From Paraburkholderia caballeronis (GTDB lineage: Bacteria > Pseudomonadota > Gammaproteobacteria > Burkholderiales > Burkholderiaceae), in the NCBI RefSeq assembly GCF_900104845.1, contig NZ_FNSR01000001.1:1922001-1986000 (forward strand): a stretch of 64,000 nt of DNA. The letters are read 5' to 3'. Below are positions 43,122 through 51,531 of this stretch, one piece after another (positions within the stretch are counted from its first letter, which is position 1; each line of letters opens with the position of its first letter). A program made the translations under genes and the position numbers. Below the pieces are notes generated by a model. It was not told the DNA's origin and did not search any database. It was given only the letters and a program-made list of their open reading frames with translations.

Positions 43122-43231
43122 AATACCGGTCGAAACGCAGCATTTTGCGGCTCGCAACTGATTTTGCACCTCCCTAGACTGGAGCCGATACGGGCGCGGC
43201 CTGTCCGGACACCAGAACAAAGGAGATGCTC

Positions 43232-44329
43232 ATGAAAGTTGCGATCGCAGGCGCGGGCCTGATCGGCCACACCATTGCGCAGATGCTGCGCGAGACCGGC
43301 GACTACGAAGTCGCCGCATTCGACCGCGACGCGCACGCGCTCGACGCCCTCGCGGCGGCCGGCATTCCGACCCGCCGCGTCGATTCGGCGGACGCGGCCG
43401 CGCTGCGCGCCGCGTTGCAGGGTTTCGACGTGCTCGTGAACGCGCTGCCGTATTACCTCGCGGTGAACGTCGCGGCGGCCGCGAAGGGCGCGGGCGTCCA
43501 TTATTTCGACCTGACCGAGGACGTGCGCGCGACGCACGCGATCCGCAGTCTCGCGGACAGCGCGGAGCACGTATTCATGCCGCAATGCGGGCTCGCGCCG
43601 GGTTTCATCGGCCTTGCCGCGCATGCGCTCGCGAACCGCTTCACCGGGATCCGCGACGTGAAGATGCGGGTCGGCGCGCTGCCGCAGTTCCCGACCAATG
43701 CGCTGAAGTACAACCTGACGTGGAGCGTCGACGGACTCATCAACGAGTATTGCCAGCCGTGCGAAGCGATTCGCGATGGCCGGACGCAATGGGTGCAGCC
43801 GCTCGAAGGCCTCGAACATTTTTCGCTCGACGGCGTCGAGTACGAGGCGTTCAACACGTCGGGCGGGCTCGGCACGCTGTGCGAGACGCTGGCCGGCCGC
43901 GTCGGCGCGCTCGACTACAAGTCGGTCCGTTATCCGGGCCATCGCGACCTGATGCAGTTCCTGCTCGAAGACCTGCGCCTCGCCGACGACCGCGACACGC
44001 TGAAGTCGATGCTGCGCCGCGCGGTGCCGTCGACCGGGCAGGACGTCGTGCTCGTGTTCATCACGGTGACGGGGATGCGCGACGGGCAACTGGTGCAGGA
44101 GGTGTTCACGCGCAAGGTGTTTGCCGGCACCGTCTGCGGGATGCCGATGAGCGCGATCCAGATCACGACCGCGGGCGCGATGTGCGCGGTGCTCGACCTG
44201 TTCCGCGAGAAGAAGCTGCCGCAGGCGGGGTTCGTGCGTCAGGAGCAGGTGCCGCTCGATGCGTTTCTCGCGAATCGCTTCGGACGGCTGTACGACGGCG
44301 CGCCGCTCGACGTGCGGGTCGCCGCGTGA
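43232..44329 (+). CDS. Saccharopine dehydrogenase-like oxidoreductase (lysine dehydrogenase type)
   Basis: A 365-residue NAD(P)-dependent enzyme. The Rossmann start is MKVAIAGAGLIGHTIAQML (dinucleotide motif GAGLIG). The substrate domain has DLTEDVRATHAIRSL, FMPQCGLAPGFIGLAAHAL and WSVDGLINEYCQPCEAI, matching lysine 6-dehydrogenase/saccharopine reductase relatives. The first ATG (43226) lies in the ribosome-binding site AAAGGAGA, so ATG 43232 is chosen. Adjacent Lrp regulator suggests amino-acid catabolism. Exact substrate is uncertain. A terminator follows. Confidence 0.8.
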   Translation: MKVAIAGAGLIGHTIAQMLRETGDYEVAAFDRDAHALDALAAAGIPTRRVDSADAAALRAALQGFDVLVNALPYYLAVNVAAAAKGAGVHYFDLTEDVRATHAIRSLADSAEHVFMPQCGLAPGFIGLAAHALANRFTGIRDVKMRVGALPQFPTNALKYNLTWSVDGLINEYCQPCEAIRDGRTQWVQPLEGLEHFSLDGVEYEAFNTSGGLGTLCETLAGRVGALDYKSVRYPGHRDLMQFLLEDLRLADDRDTLKSMLRRAVPSTGQDVVLVFITVTGMRDGQLVQEVFTRKVFAGTVCGMPMSAIQITTAGAMCAVLDLFREKKLPQAGFVRQEQVPLDAFLANRFGRLYDGAPLDVRVAA

Positions 44330-44357
44330 GCGTGGCGCGGAGGCAGATGCAATGACG

Positions 44358-44384
44358 AAAGCCGGCGCTTCAGCCGGCTTTTTT
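44358..44384 (+). terminator. Rho-independent terminator
   Basis: Nine-base perfect arms (44358-44366, 44373-44381), loop GCTTCA, ending in a run of Ts; between the dehydrogenase gene and the convergent kinase-like gene. Confidence 0.88.
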
Positions 44385-44395
44385 CATGGCGTTTT

Positions 44396-44995
44396 TCAAT
44401 CGGCGTTTTTCGCGGGATCGGCGACGATGCGGCGGACCAGCGCGTCGAAATCCGCATTGGTCGGCGCGGTGTTGTCGAATATCAGCAGACCGTCGCATTG
44501 CGCATCGGACGGCTCGAAGCGGCGCTGCCGGTATTCGTCCCAGTGCGAGAGCTTGTACGCGTCGCCCGGGTTGGCGCGCCGCTCGATGCGCTCGCGCGCG
44601 GCCGCTTCCGACGTCTGCACCCACACGACGCTGACCGCGACCTCGGGGCCGACGCGCAGCCATTCACGATCGAACAGCCGCCGGTCGCGCACCTCGCGCG
44701 ACAGCGGCCCGACGACGATCGCGCCGACGCCCATTGCGAGGTTCTCGCGCGCGGTGTCGAGCAGCCCCTGATACTCGGGGTCGCGCAGATGCTGGAGGAA
44801 CAGCGGGCTGTCGCGGTCGTTCGGATCGCCGGTGAGCATGCCCATCACGGCCGCGCTGTAGCGGCCGTACAGCGTGTCCTTGTCGAGCAGGCAGAGCGGT
44901 TCGCCAGTGGCCTGCGCAAGCGGCGCGGCGAGTCGTTTCGCGAGCGTGGTCTTGCCGGTGCCGGCGTGTCCGCAGACGAACACCAGCCGCGTCAC
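44396..44995 (-). CDS. P-loop kinase-like ATPase (AAA_33 type)
   Basis: A 199-residue P-loop protein beginning VTRLVFVCGHAGTGKTTLAKRL; Walker A GHAGTGKTT is at residues 9-17. LLDKDTLYGRYS and VVGPLSREVRDRRLF resemble zeta-toxin/gluconate-kinase-like small-molecule kinases. VVWVQTSEAAARERIERRANPGDAYKLSHWDEY carries the lid arginines. Substrate unknown. It starts with GTG at 44995 that overlaps the cydX stop (44992-44994), so translation is coupled to cydX. Could be a kinase or a nucleotide-hydrolysing regulator. Confidence 0.78.
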   Translation of the reverse strand: MTRLVFVCGHAGTGKTTLAKRLAAPLAQATGEPLCLLDKDTLYGRYSAAVMGMLTGDPNDRDSPLFLQHLRDPEYQGLLDTARENLAMGVGAIVVGPLSREVRDRRLFDREWLRVGPEVAVSVVWVQTSEAAARERIERRANPGDAYKLSHWDEYRQRRFEPSDAQCDGLLIFDNTAPTNADFDALVRRIVADPAKNAD

Positions 44996-45138
44996 GTGCG
45001 GGTGTCCCGGGTGTCGCCGCCCGATGTGCTGTTGGTGTCGCCGTCGAGGAGCTTGCCGTTCGCTTCGAGCCACATCACGTTGATGATGCCGAAGCCGAGC
45101 GCCACGCCGATGCCGAGAATCCACGAGAAGTACCACAT
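44992..45138 (-). CDS. cydX: CydX-like small cytochrome bd subunit, orphan
   Basis: A 48-residue membrane peptide, MWYFSWILGIGVALGFGIIN followed by VMWLEANGK, which is the CydX/YbgT hallmark (start MWYF.W, one helix, then xxWLE). In other bacteria it stabilises cytochrome bd oxidase CydAB and is encoded right after cydB. Here no cydA or cydB precedes it; upstream lie repeats and then a lipoprotein gene on the other strand. The hydrophilic tail (Asp/Thr/Ser/Gly-rich) is longer than in E. coli (37 residues). AGGAG precedes the ATG. It overlaps a kinase-like gene. Confidence 0.85.
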   Translation of the reverse strand: MWYFSWILGIGVALGFGIINVMWLEANGKLLDGDTNSTSGGDTRDTRT

Positions 45139-45688
45139 CGCGCTGTCTCCTGTCGATCGGAGTTAGCGCTTTAGCGCTTACTCCGATCCCATGCAAAGCG
45201 GTCGATCGGAGTTAGCGCTTCAGCGCTTACTCCGGTCCCATGCAAAGCGGTCGATCGGAGTTGGCGCTTCAGCGCTTACTCCGGTCCCATGCAAAGCTGC
45301 CGATCGGAGTTAGCACTTCGCTTCAGCGCATACCCCGATCCCATAAAGACGGTTGCCGTTGTACCTGGCGTTCCTGCCGTGATTCCGGCGAACGACGCCG
45401 GACGATGCGGACAAGCATATACCATCGATCCGGAGCGCGACCAGCCGCGAGGCGGGGCAGAGCCGGGTCATGCCTGCCGGATGATCGACGACGGTTGACG
45501 CGCGCCTTCCGATGCACGGTCTAGCAGGCGTTTGCGCGAACCGCCCAGCCTGCAACGCCCAACCCGCAACGATCGTGCGCCCACCCACGCAAGCCGCCGC
45601 TCGCCGCGGCCGCCCGGCCCGCGCGGCGGTTATCATGGGCGCGGGTCGCGGTCGCGCGGCCGCCGCGTCATCCGGGGGGAATCCGCCT
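45139..45688. other. Intergenic region between cydX and lipoprotein gene
   Basis: 550 bp: the repeat array fills the first 210 bases; the rest (45350-45688) has no supported gene, and the GC-driven open frames lack any similarity. There is no trace of cydB sequence that I recognise. Confidence 0.45.
45152..45349. repeat. Four 49-bp palindromic tandem repeats upstream of cydX
   Basis: Units start at 45152, 45201, 45250 and 45299. Each holds an imperfect hairpin (GATCGGAGT...ACTCCGATC outer arms, AGCGC inner arms) and a spacer CCCATGCAAAG. Units 1-3 are exactly 49 bases; unit 4 has diverged and carries a small insertion. It ends 14 bases before the cydX start. Confidence 0.9.
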
Positions 45689-46108
45689 ATGCGTCCACAC
45701 ACGGTCGCCGCGTTCGCGCTCGTCGTCGTCACGCTGGCCGGCTGCGCCGAGTCGCCCGCGCCGCCGGTGCCGTTCCGCCCGGTGCCGGCCGACCGGATCG
45801 TCGCCGCCGGCTTCACGCAGCCCGGCGACGGCCTCGTGCTCGTGGACGTGCGCCGCGAGCGGTCAGCGAACGTCATCGTCCGGTTTCGCGCCGCGCCGGT
45901 CTATGTCGACGGCGAGCGCGTGGCCGACTTGATGAACGGCGAGCATCTCGTGCTGTACCTGAAGCCGGGCGAGCATCGGATCGGCGTGTCCACGCAGTTC
46001 GATCCGGTCGTCGAGATCCGGTTCGTCGTCGATGCGCGCCGCGTGAACCGCGCGAGCGTCGGGTTCGACGCGGACGACCGGGTCGCGATCCGCCGCGTCG
46101 CGCGCTGA
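45689..46108 (+). CDS. Putative lipoprotein of unknown function
   Basis: A 139-residue precursor with a lipoprotein signal: MRPHTVAAFALVVVTLAGCAES, lipobox LAGC. The mature part is beta-rich (IVRFRAAPVYVDGERVADL, YLKPGEHRIGVSTQFDPVVEIRF) and resembles the periplasmic PEGA/DUF2846-like carbohydrate-anchoring folds. GGGGGGA lies eight bases before ATG 45689. The N-terminal extension to 45512 is spurious. It faces away from cydX. Confidence 0.7.
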   Translation: MRPHTVAAFALVVVTLAGCAESPAPPVPFRPVPADRIVAAGFTQPGDGLVLVDVRRERSANVIVRFRAAPVYVDGERVADLMNGEHLVLYLKPGEHRIGVSTQFDPVVEIRFVVDARRVNRASVGFDADDRVAIRRVAR

Positions 46109-46298
46109 GCCGGCGGCGTGCGGCAGCGGCGGCCATGGCGGCCGGCGTGGGCGCGGCGAACGCCTGAACGCCCCGGGCGCCGCAATCGGCGTCGCCGCGC
46201 GGAACCCCTTAAACTGGCGGCCGATGCGTATTCGACGCACCCCCGCAACTCACCCCATCATTGCGCGTGCAACGCGCGCGCTGGCAGGACAGGACGAC

Positions 46299-47276
46299 AT
46301 GCTCATCAATTGCGCCGCGTATCAGGGCGGCAGAAAACTGGCCGACGTCGCGATCCCGGACATCAGCGACTATCTGTCGAAGCCCGAGTGCTTCGTGTGG
46401 GTCGCGCTGAAGGACCCGGACGCGGGCGAGATGGCCGCGATGAAGGAGGAGTTCGGGCTGCACGAACTCGCGATCGAGGACGTGATGAACGGCAACCAGC
46501 GGCCGAAGATCGACGAGTTCGGCAACACGCTGTTCGCGGTGCTGCACACGATCGAACTGGACGACGACGGCGAACTCGTCACGGGCCAGGTGAACGTGTT
46601 CGCCGGGCCGAACTTCGTGCTGTCGGTCCGGCATCGCGCGCAGCAGGGTTTTCGCGACGTGCGCGCGCGCTGCGAGCGCGAGCCGGAACTGCTGAACGAG
46701 GGCGCGGGTTTCGTGCTGTATGCGCTGATGGACAGCGTGGTCGATCGCTACATGCCGGTGATCGAGGCGCTCGCGAACGAGATCGACGAACTGGAGGACC
46801 GCATCTTCGAGAAGCAGACGCTCGCGGCATCGCGCGCGATCATCGAGGACCTGTACTCGCTCAAGCGCCGCCTCGTGATCTTGCAGCACCATGTCGCGCC
46901 GCTCGTCGATGCGGTCGGCAAGCTGGTCGGCGGCCGCATTCCGCAGATCTGCGTCGGCATGCAGGCGTATTACCGCGACGTGTACGACCATCTGGTCCGG
47001 GTCGCGAACTCGATCGACGCGCGCCGCGAGATGGTCGTCACCGCGGTGCAGGTGAACCTCGGCATGATCTCGCTCGCGGAGAGCGAGGTGACGAAGCGGC
47101 TCGGCTCGTTCGCCGCGCTGTTCGCGGTGCCGACGATGATCGCCGGCATCTACGGGATGAACTTCCAGTACATCCCCGAGCTGCACTTCCGTTTCGGTTA
47201 TCCGCTGTGCATTGCGATGATGGTCGTGATCGACGTGGTGCTGTTTTTCCTGTTCCGCCGCGCCAGCTGGCTGTGA
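46299..47276 (+). CDS. corA: CorA-family magnesium/cobalt transporter
   Basis: A 325-residue metal channel. A large cytoplasmic domain is followed by two C-terminal helices with the selectivity signature YGMNFQ at the first loop (GIYGMNFQYIP). EDVMNGNQRPKIDEF and YFMxV-type helices fit the CorA/MgtE-unlike clade. The last segments are MVVIDVVLFFLFRRA. ATG 46299 follows AGGAC; the frame opens at 46224 but the leader there is not conserved. Monocistronic as far as seen. Confidence 0.9.
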   Translation: MLINCAAYQGGRKLADVAIPDISDYLSKPECFVWVALKDPDAGEMAAMKEEFGLHELAIEDVMNGNQRPKIDEFGNTLFAVLHTIELDDDGELVTGQVNVFAGPNFVLSVRHRAQQGFRDVRARCEREPELLNEGAGFVLYALMDSVVDRYMPVIEALANEIDELEDRIFEKQTLAASRAIIEDLYSLKRRLVILQHHVAPLVDAVGKLVGGRIPQICVGMQAYYRDVYDHLVRVANSIDARREMVVTAVQVNLGMISLAESEVTKRLGSFAALFAVPTMIAGIYGMNFQYIPELHFRFGYPLCIAMMVVIDVVLFFLFRRASWL

Positions 47277-47282
47277 CGGTCG

Positions 47283-47306
47283 CGCGCGCGGACCGGACCG
47301 CGCGCG
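47283..47306 (+). terminator. GC-rich hairpin after corA
   Basis: Nine-base perfect arms (47283-47291, 47298-47306), six-base loop; no T run, so only terminator-like. Confidence 0.4.
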
Positions 47307-47350
47307 TCGGGCCGCCGCATGCGCTGTGTGCGCAGCAGCACCGCCTGGCG

Positions 47351-47397
47351 TTGACACCGCGAACGCCGCGCGCCGAGAATGGGTGCGCGACAACGTT
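47351..47397 (+). promoter_or_regulatory. Promoter and possible operator before rbsB
   Basis: TTGACA (47351-47356), 18-base spacer, GAGAAT (47375-47380) as -10. At 47392-47397 the palindrome AACGTT inside GACAACGTTTTC is LacI-like, near the expected start. It may be the site of the RbsR-like repressor encoded downstream. Confidence 0.5.
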
Positions 47398-47518
47398 TTC
47401 CACGCGCCGCGCACGCTGTTCCGCATCCTCTACGGGTTCGCCCGGAGCCCCGCCGCCGCGGGGCGGATCCACGGGCGGACAGGCCGACAAAAAGACGAAC
47501 CACCAGGAGACTGCCACG

Positions 47519-48478
47519 ATGGAATCCCGCTATCGCCGCCGCGTCGTCGCGGCCGCCGTCGCGCTCTGCGCGGCCGCCGCGCTGCCGCTTGCCGCGCAGG
47601 CGCAGCAGCCGGCCGGCGGCAAGCCGAAGGTCGCGCTCGTGATGAAGTCGCTTGCGAACGAGTTCTTCCTGACGATGGAGACCGGCGCGAAGGACTACCA
47701 GAAGCACAACGCGTCGACGTTCGACCTCGTGACGAACGGCATCCGCAACGAGACCGACACCACCGCGCAGATCCAGATCGTCGAACAGATGATCGTGTCG
47801 AAGGTCGATGCGATCGTGCTCGCGCCAGCCGATTCGAAGGCGCTCGTGCCGGTCGTGAAGAAGGCGGTCGACGCCGGGATCATCGTCGTCAACATCGACA
47901 ACCGGCTCGACCCGGACGTGCTGAAGTCGAAGGACCTGAACGTGCCGTTCGTCGGCCCGGACAACCGCAAGGGCGCGCGCCTCGTCGGCGACTATCTCGG
48001 CAAGCGGCTGAAGGCGGGCGACGAGGTCGGCATCGTCGAGGGCGTGTCGACGACGACCAACGCGCAGCAGCGCACCGCCGGCTTCAAGGACGCGATGCAG
48101 GTCGTCGGCGCGAAGATCGTGTCGGTGCAGTCCGGCGAATGGGAGATCGACAAGGGCAACGCGGTCGCGTCGGCGATGCTCAACGAATACCCGAACCTGA
48201 AGGCGCTGCTGTGCGGCAACGACAACATGGCGATCGGCGCGGTGTCGGCGGTGCGCGCGGCGGGGCGCCAGGGCAAGGTGCTCGTGGTCGGCTACGACAA
48301 CATCGACGCGATCCGGCCGATGCTGAAGGACGGCCGCGTGCTCGCGACCGCCGACCAGTTCGCGGCGAAGCAGGCGGTGTTCGGCATCGACACGGCGCTG
48401 AAGGCGCTTTCCGGCCACAAGAAGCAGTCGGAGTTGTCCGGCGTCGTCGAAACGCCGGTCGTGCTCGTGACGAAGTGA
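47519..48478 (+). CDS. rbsB: Sugar (ribose-type) ABC transporter substrate-binding protein
   Basis: A 319-residue periplasmic-binding protein of the type-I RbsB fold. Signal: AAAVALCAAAALPLAAQAQ at about 10-28. Mature part KVALVMKSLANEFFLTMETGAKDY, VSKVDAIVLAPADSKAL, VPFVGPDNRKGARLVGDYLG and CGNDNMAIGAVSAVR match the family; residues contacting sugar cannot be fixed for ribose versus other pentoses/hexoses. GGAGACTGCC precedes ATG 47519. First gene of the operon. Confidence 0.9.
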   Translation: MESRYRRRVVAAAVALCAAAALPLAAQAQQPAGGKPKVALVMKSLANEFFLTMETGAKDYQKHNASTFDLVTNGIRNETDTTAQIQIVEQMIVSKVDAIVLAPADSKALVPVVKKAVDAGIIVVNIDNRLDPDVLKSKDLNVPFVGPDNRKGARLVGDYLGKRLKAGDEVGIVEGVSTTTNAQQRTAGFKDAMQVVGAKIVSVQSGEWEIDKGNAVASAMLNEYPNLKALLCGNDNMAIGAVSAVRAAGRQGKVLVVGYDNIDAIRPMLKDGRVLATADQFAAKQAVFGIDTALKALSGHKKQSELSGVVETPVVLVTK

Positions 48479-48812
48479 GGAGGTCCGGCGTCGTAGTCCG
48501 GCGGCCATATCGCCGTCGTGATGTCTGAAATAAATGCTCAAGAAAAGCGCCGCGCGGCCGTTATTTGATACGTAACGACCATGCGGCAAAGCGCCGGCGA
48601 AGCGTTGGCAAAGCGTTGGCCGAGCCCGGCGGCGTCGCCGGATGCGGTGCGGGCCGGACCTCGCGCATCGCACGGCGCGGCGGCATGGTTCCGACTCAGC
48701 CGGCGCCGCAGAGGCCGCCGGGCTGCCGGGAGCGCGCGCCACGAGCGCGTCGGCGTCCCATGGCACGACCGTGCGCGGCAGGTGGCGCGCGGTTCGCGAC
48801 AACAGGATCGTG
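48479..48812 (+). other. Intergenic region between rbsB and rbsA
   Basis: 334 bp without a supported gene. It holds small direct repeats of AAGCGTTGGC (about 48600-48622). The gap likely reduces expression of the ATPase and permease compared with rbsB. Confidence 0.4.
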
Positions 48813-50417
48813 ATGGATGCAAACGCCCCCGACGGGCCGTCGTCGTCAGCACCGCCCGTGCTGACCGTGACGGGCGTCGGCAAGACTTACGAGCAGCCGG
48901 TGCTTACCGACGTGAGCCTTGCCCTGCATGGGGGCGAGGTGCTGGCGCTCACGGGCGAGAACGGCGCGGGCAAGAGCACGCTGTCGAAGATCGTCGGCGG
49001 GCTGGTCGCGCCGGATGCCGGCGCGATGCAACTGCTGGGCCGCCCGTATGAACCCGCGAGCCGCCGCGACGCCGAGGCGCTCGGCGTGCGGATGGTGATG
49101 CAGGAGCTGAACCTGCTGCCGACGCTGACCGTCGCCGAAAACCTGTTCCTGAACCGGCTGCCGCACGGCGGCCCGCTCCGTTTCGGCTGGATCGACCGCA
49201 GGCGGCTCGACGCCGACGCGCGCACGGCGATGGCGCGGGTCGGACTCGACGCGATCGACCCGGCGACGCCGGTCGGCGAACTCGGGATCGGCCATCAGCA
49301 ACTGGTCGAGATCGCCCGCAACCTGACCGGCGACACCCGCGTGCTGATCCTCGACGAACCGACCGCGATGCTGACCGGCCGCGAAGTCGCACTGCTGTTC
49401 GAGCAGATCGCACGGCTGAAGGCGCGCGGCGTCGCAATCGTCTACATCTCGCACCGGCTCGACGAACTCGCGCGGATCGCGCAGCGCGTCGCGGTGCTGC
49501 GCGACGGCCGGCTGGTGCGCGTCGACGCGATCGGCAGCCTGACGCCCGAGAAGATCGTCGCGGCGATGGTCGGGCGCGAGATCGGCGAGCGGATCGACCT
49601 TGGCGAGCGCCGCATCGGCGCGCCGCTGCTGAAGGTGGAGGGGATCGGCCGCGGCAGCGTCGTGCGCGACGTGTCGTTCGACGTGCGCGCGGGCGAAATT
49701 TTCGGCCTCTCCGGGCTGATCGGCGCGGGCCGCACCGAACTGCTGCGGCTCGTGTACGGCGCGGACCGCCGCGACCGCGGCACGGTCGCGCTTGCGCCGC
49801 GCGGCGGCGGCGAGCCGGTCCCGGTGCGCATCGACTCGCCGGTGGACGCGGTGCGCCACGGTGTCGCGCTGATCACCGAGGACCGCAAGGGCGAAGGTTT
49901 GCTGCTGCCGCAGCCGGTCGCCGCAAACGTGACGCTCGGCCAGCTGGGCGCGGTGTCGCGCTACGGGATCGTCGACGCGGCGCGCGAAAACGCGCTCGCG
50001 CGCCGGCAGATCGACGCGCTGCGGATTCGCACGAGCGGCCCCGCGCAGCCGGTCGCGGAACTGTCGGGCGGCAACCAGCAGAAGGTCGTGATCGCGCGCT
50101 GGCTCGCGCGCGACTGCCGGGTGCTGCTGTTCGACGAGCCGACGCGCGGCATCGACGTCGGCGCGAAGTTCGACATCTACGCGCTGATGGGCGCGCTGGC
50201 GCGGGAAGGCCGCGCGCTCGTCGTCGTGTCGAGCGACCTGCGCGAGCTGATGCTGATCTGCGACCGGATCGGCGTGATGTCGGCGGGGCGGATGGACGCG
50301 GTGTTCGCGCGCGGCGAATGGAGCGAGGATGCGCTGCTCGGCGCGGCGTTCGCCGGCTACCGCAGCCGCGACGCGCTGCTCGGCCACGCGGCGGCCGGCG
50401 TGGAGCGCGCGCGATGA
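48813..50417 (+). CDS. rbsA: Sugar ABC transporter ATP-binding protein (RbsA type, double NBD)
   Basis: A 534-residue dual-domain ATPase for sugar import. The first NBD has Walker A TGENGAGKST (about 47-56), a Q-loop in MVMQELNLLPTLT, and Walker B LILDEPTAML. The second domain has the family's degenerate Walker A GLSGLIGAGRTELLR, signature LSGGNQQK and Walker B LLFDEPTRGIDVG. ATG 48813 is preceded by GTG 48810; a short N-terminal tail is normal. Stop overlaps rbsC (ATGA at 50414). Confidence 0.93.
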   Translation: MDANAPDGPSSSAPPVLTVTGVGKTYEQPVLTDVSLALHGGEVLALTGENGAGKSTLSKIVGGLVAPDAGAMQLLGRPYEPASRRDAEALGVRMVMQELNLLPTLTVAENLFLNRLPHGGPLRFGWIDRRRLDADARTAMARVGLDAIDPATPVGELGIGHQQLVEIARNLTGDTRVLILDEPTAMLTGREVALLFEQIARLKARGVAIVYISHRLDELARIAQRVAVLRDGRLVRVDAIGSLTPEKIVAAMVGREIGERIDLGERRIGAPLLKVEGIGRGSVVRDVSFDVRAGEIFGLSGLIGAGRTELLRLVYGADRRDRGTVALAPRGGGEPVPVRIDSPVDAVRHGVALITEDRKGEGLLLPQPVAANVTLGQLGAVSRYGIVDAARENALARRQIDALRIRTSGPAQPVAELSGGNQQKVVIARWLARDCRVLLFDEPTRGIDVGAKFDIYALMGALAREGRALVVVSSDLRELMLICDRIGVMSAGRMDAVFARGEWSEDALLGAAFAGYRSRDALLGHAAAGVERAR

Positions 50418-51403
50418 CCGGCCAGCCGCTGCACGATCCCTCTCAAGCGGGCGCGAAGCCGGCCGGCACGCGCTTCGGGCTGTCGAACTATCTCGGCCTC
50501 GGGCTTGCGCTCGTTGCGATGATCGTGCTCTTCTCGCTGCTCAGTTCGCATTTCCTGACCTACGACACGTTCAGCACGATCGCCAACCAGATCCCGGATC
50601 TGGTCGTGATGGCGGTCGGCATGACGTTCGTGCTCATCATCGCGGGGATCGACCTGTCGGTCGGCTCGGTGCTCGCGCTCGGCGCGTCGGTGGTCAGCGT
50701 CGCCGCGCTGCGCTGGCACTGGCCTGCGCTGCCGGCCGCGCTGCTCGGCGTCGCGGCGGCGGCCGCGGCCGGCACGCTGACCGGCGCGGTCACGGTCGCG
50801 TGGCGGATTCCGTCGTTCATCGTGTCGCTCGGCGTGCTGGAGGCCGCGCGCGGCCTCGCGTACCGGATGACCGATTCGCGCACCGCGTACATCGGCGACG
50901 CGTTCGACTTCCTGTCGAACCCGATCGCGTTCGGCATTTCGCCGGCGTTCGTCGCGGCGGTCGCGGTGATGGGGGTCGCGCAGCTCGCGCTGACGCGCAC
51001 GGTGTTCGGCCGCTACCTGATCGGGATCGGCACGAACGAGGAAGCGGTGCGGCTCGCGGGCGTCGATCCCAGGCCGTACAAGGTCGCGGTGTTCGCGCTG
51101 ATGGGCGCGTTGTCCGGGCTCGCCGCGCTGTTCCAGATTTCGCGGCTCGAAGCGGCGGACCCGAACGCGGGCGCCGGCCTCGAACTGCAGGTGATCGCGG
51201 CCGTCGTGATCGGCGGCACGAGTCTGATGGGCGGGCGCGGCTCGGTCATCAGCACGTTTTTCGGCGTGTTGATCATCTCGGTGCTGGCCGCCGGTCTCGC
51301 GCAGATCGGCGCGAACGAGCCGACCAAGCGGATCATCACCGGCACGGTGATCGTCGTCGCGGTCGTGCTCGACACGTACCGCAGCCGGCGGCGCAGGCCA
51401 TGA
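50414..51403 (+). CDS. rbsC: Sugar ABC transporter permease (RbsC type)
   Basis: A 329-residue inner-membrane permease with about eight to ten helices, containing GMTFVLIIAGIDLSVGSVLALGA and IGTNEEAVRLAGVDPRPYKVAVFALMGALSGLA, the branched/ribose-type permease motif where the ATPase docks. GLELQVIAAVVIGGTSLMGGRGS is also typical. Overlaps rbsA by ATGA. Next gene begins 128 bases later. Confidence 0.93.
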   Translation: MTGQPLHDPSQAGAKPAGTRFGLSNYLGLGLALVAMIVLFSLLSSHFLTYDTFSTIANQIPDLVVMAVGMTFVLIIAGIDLSVGSVLALGASVVSVAALRWHWPALPAALLGVAAAAAAGTLTGAVTVAWRIPSFIVSLGVLEAARGLAYRMTDSRTAYIGDAFDFLSNPIAFGISPAFVAAVAVMGVAQLALTRTVFGRYLIGIGTNEEAVRLAGVDPRPYKVAVFALMGALSGLAALFQISRLEAADPNAGAGLELQVIAAVVIGGTSLMGGRGSVISTFFGVLIISVLAAGLAQIGANEPTKRIITGTVIVVAVVLDTYRSRRRRP

Positions 51404-51531
51404 CAGGCAGTTGACGTGAGTTCGGTCCGCGCGGGGTCGCCGGACCGTCGGGGGCAACCGCGGTTCCGGCGCGCGTGCGGCGCGGCCGGAGCGGCGACAG
51501 GCGGTAACGAGGCAGGGAGTATCACAGGGAA

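Noticed and set aside
45152..45349. CRISPR array
   Set aside because: Spacers are not unique: the repeat occupies the whole 49-base period and no cas gene is near.
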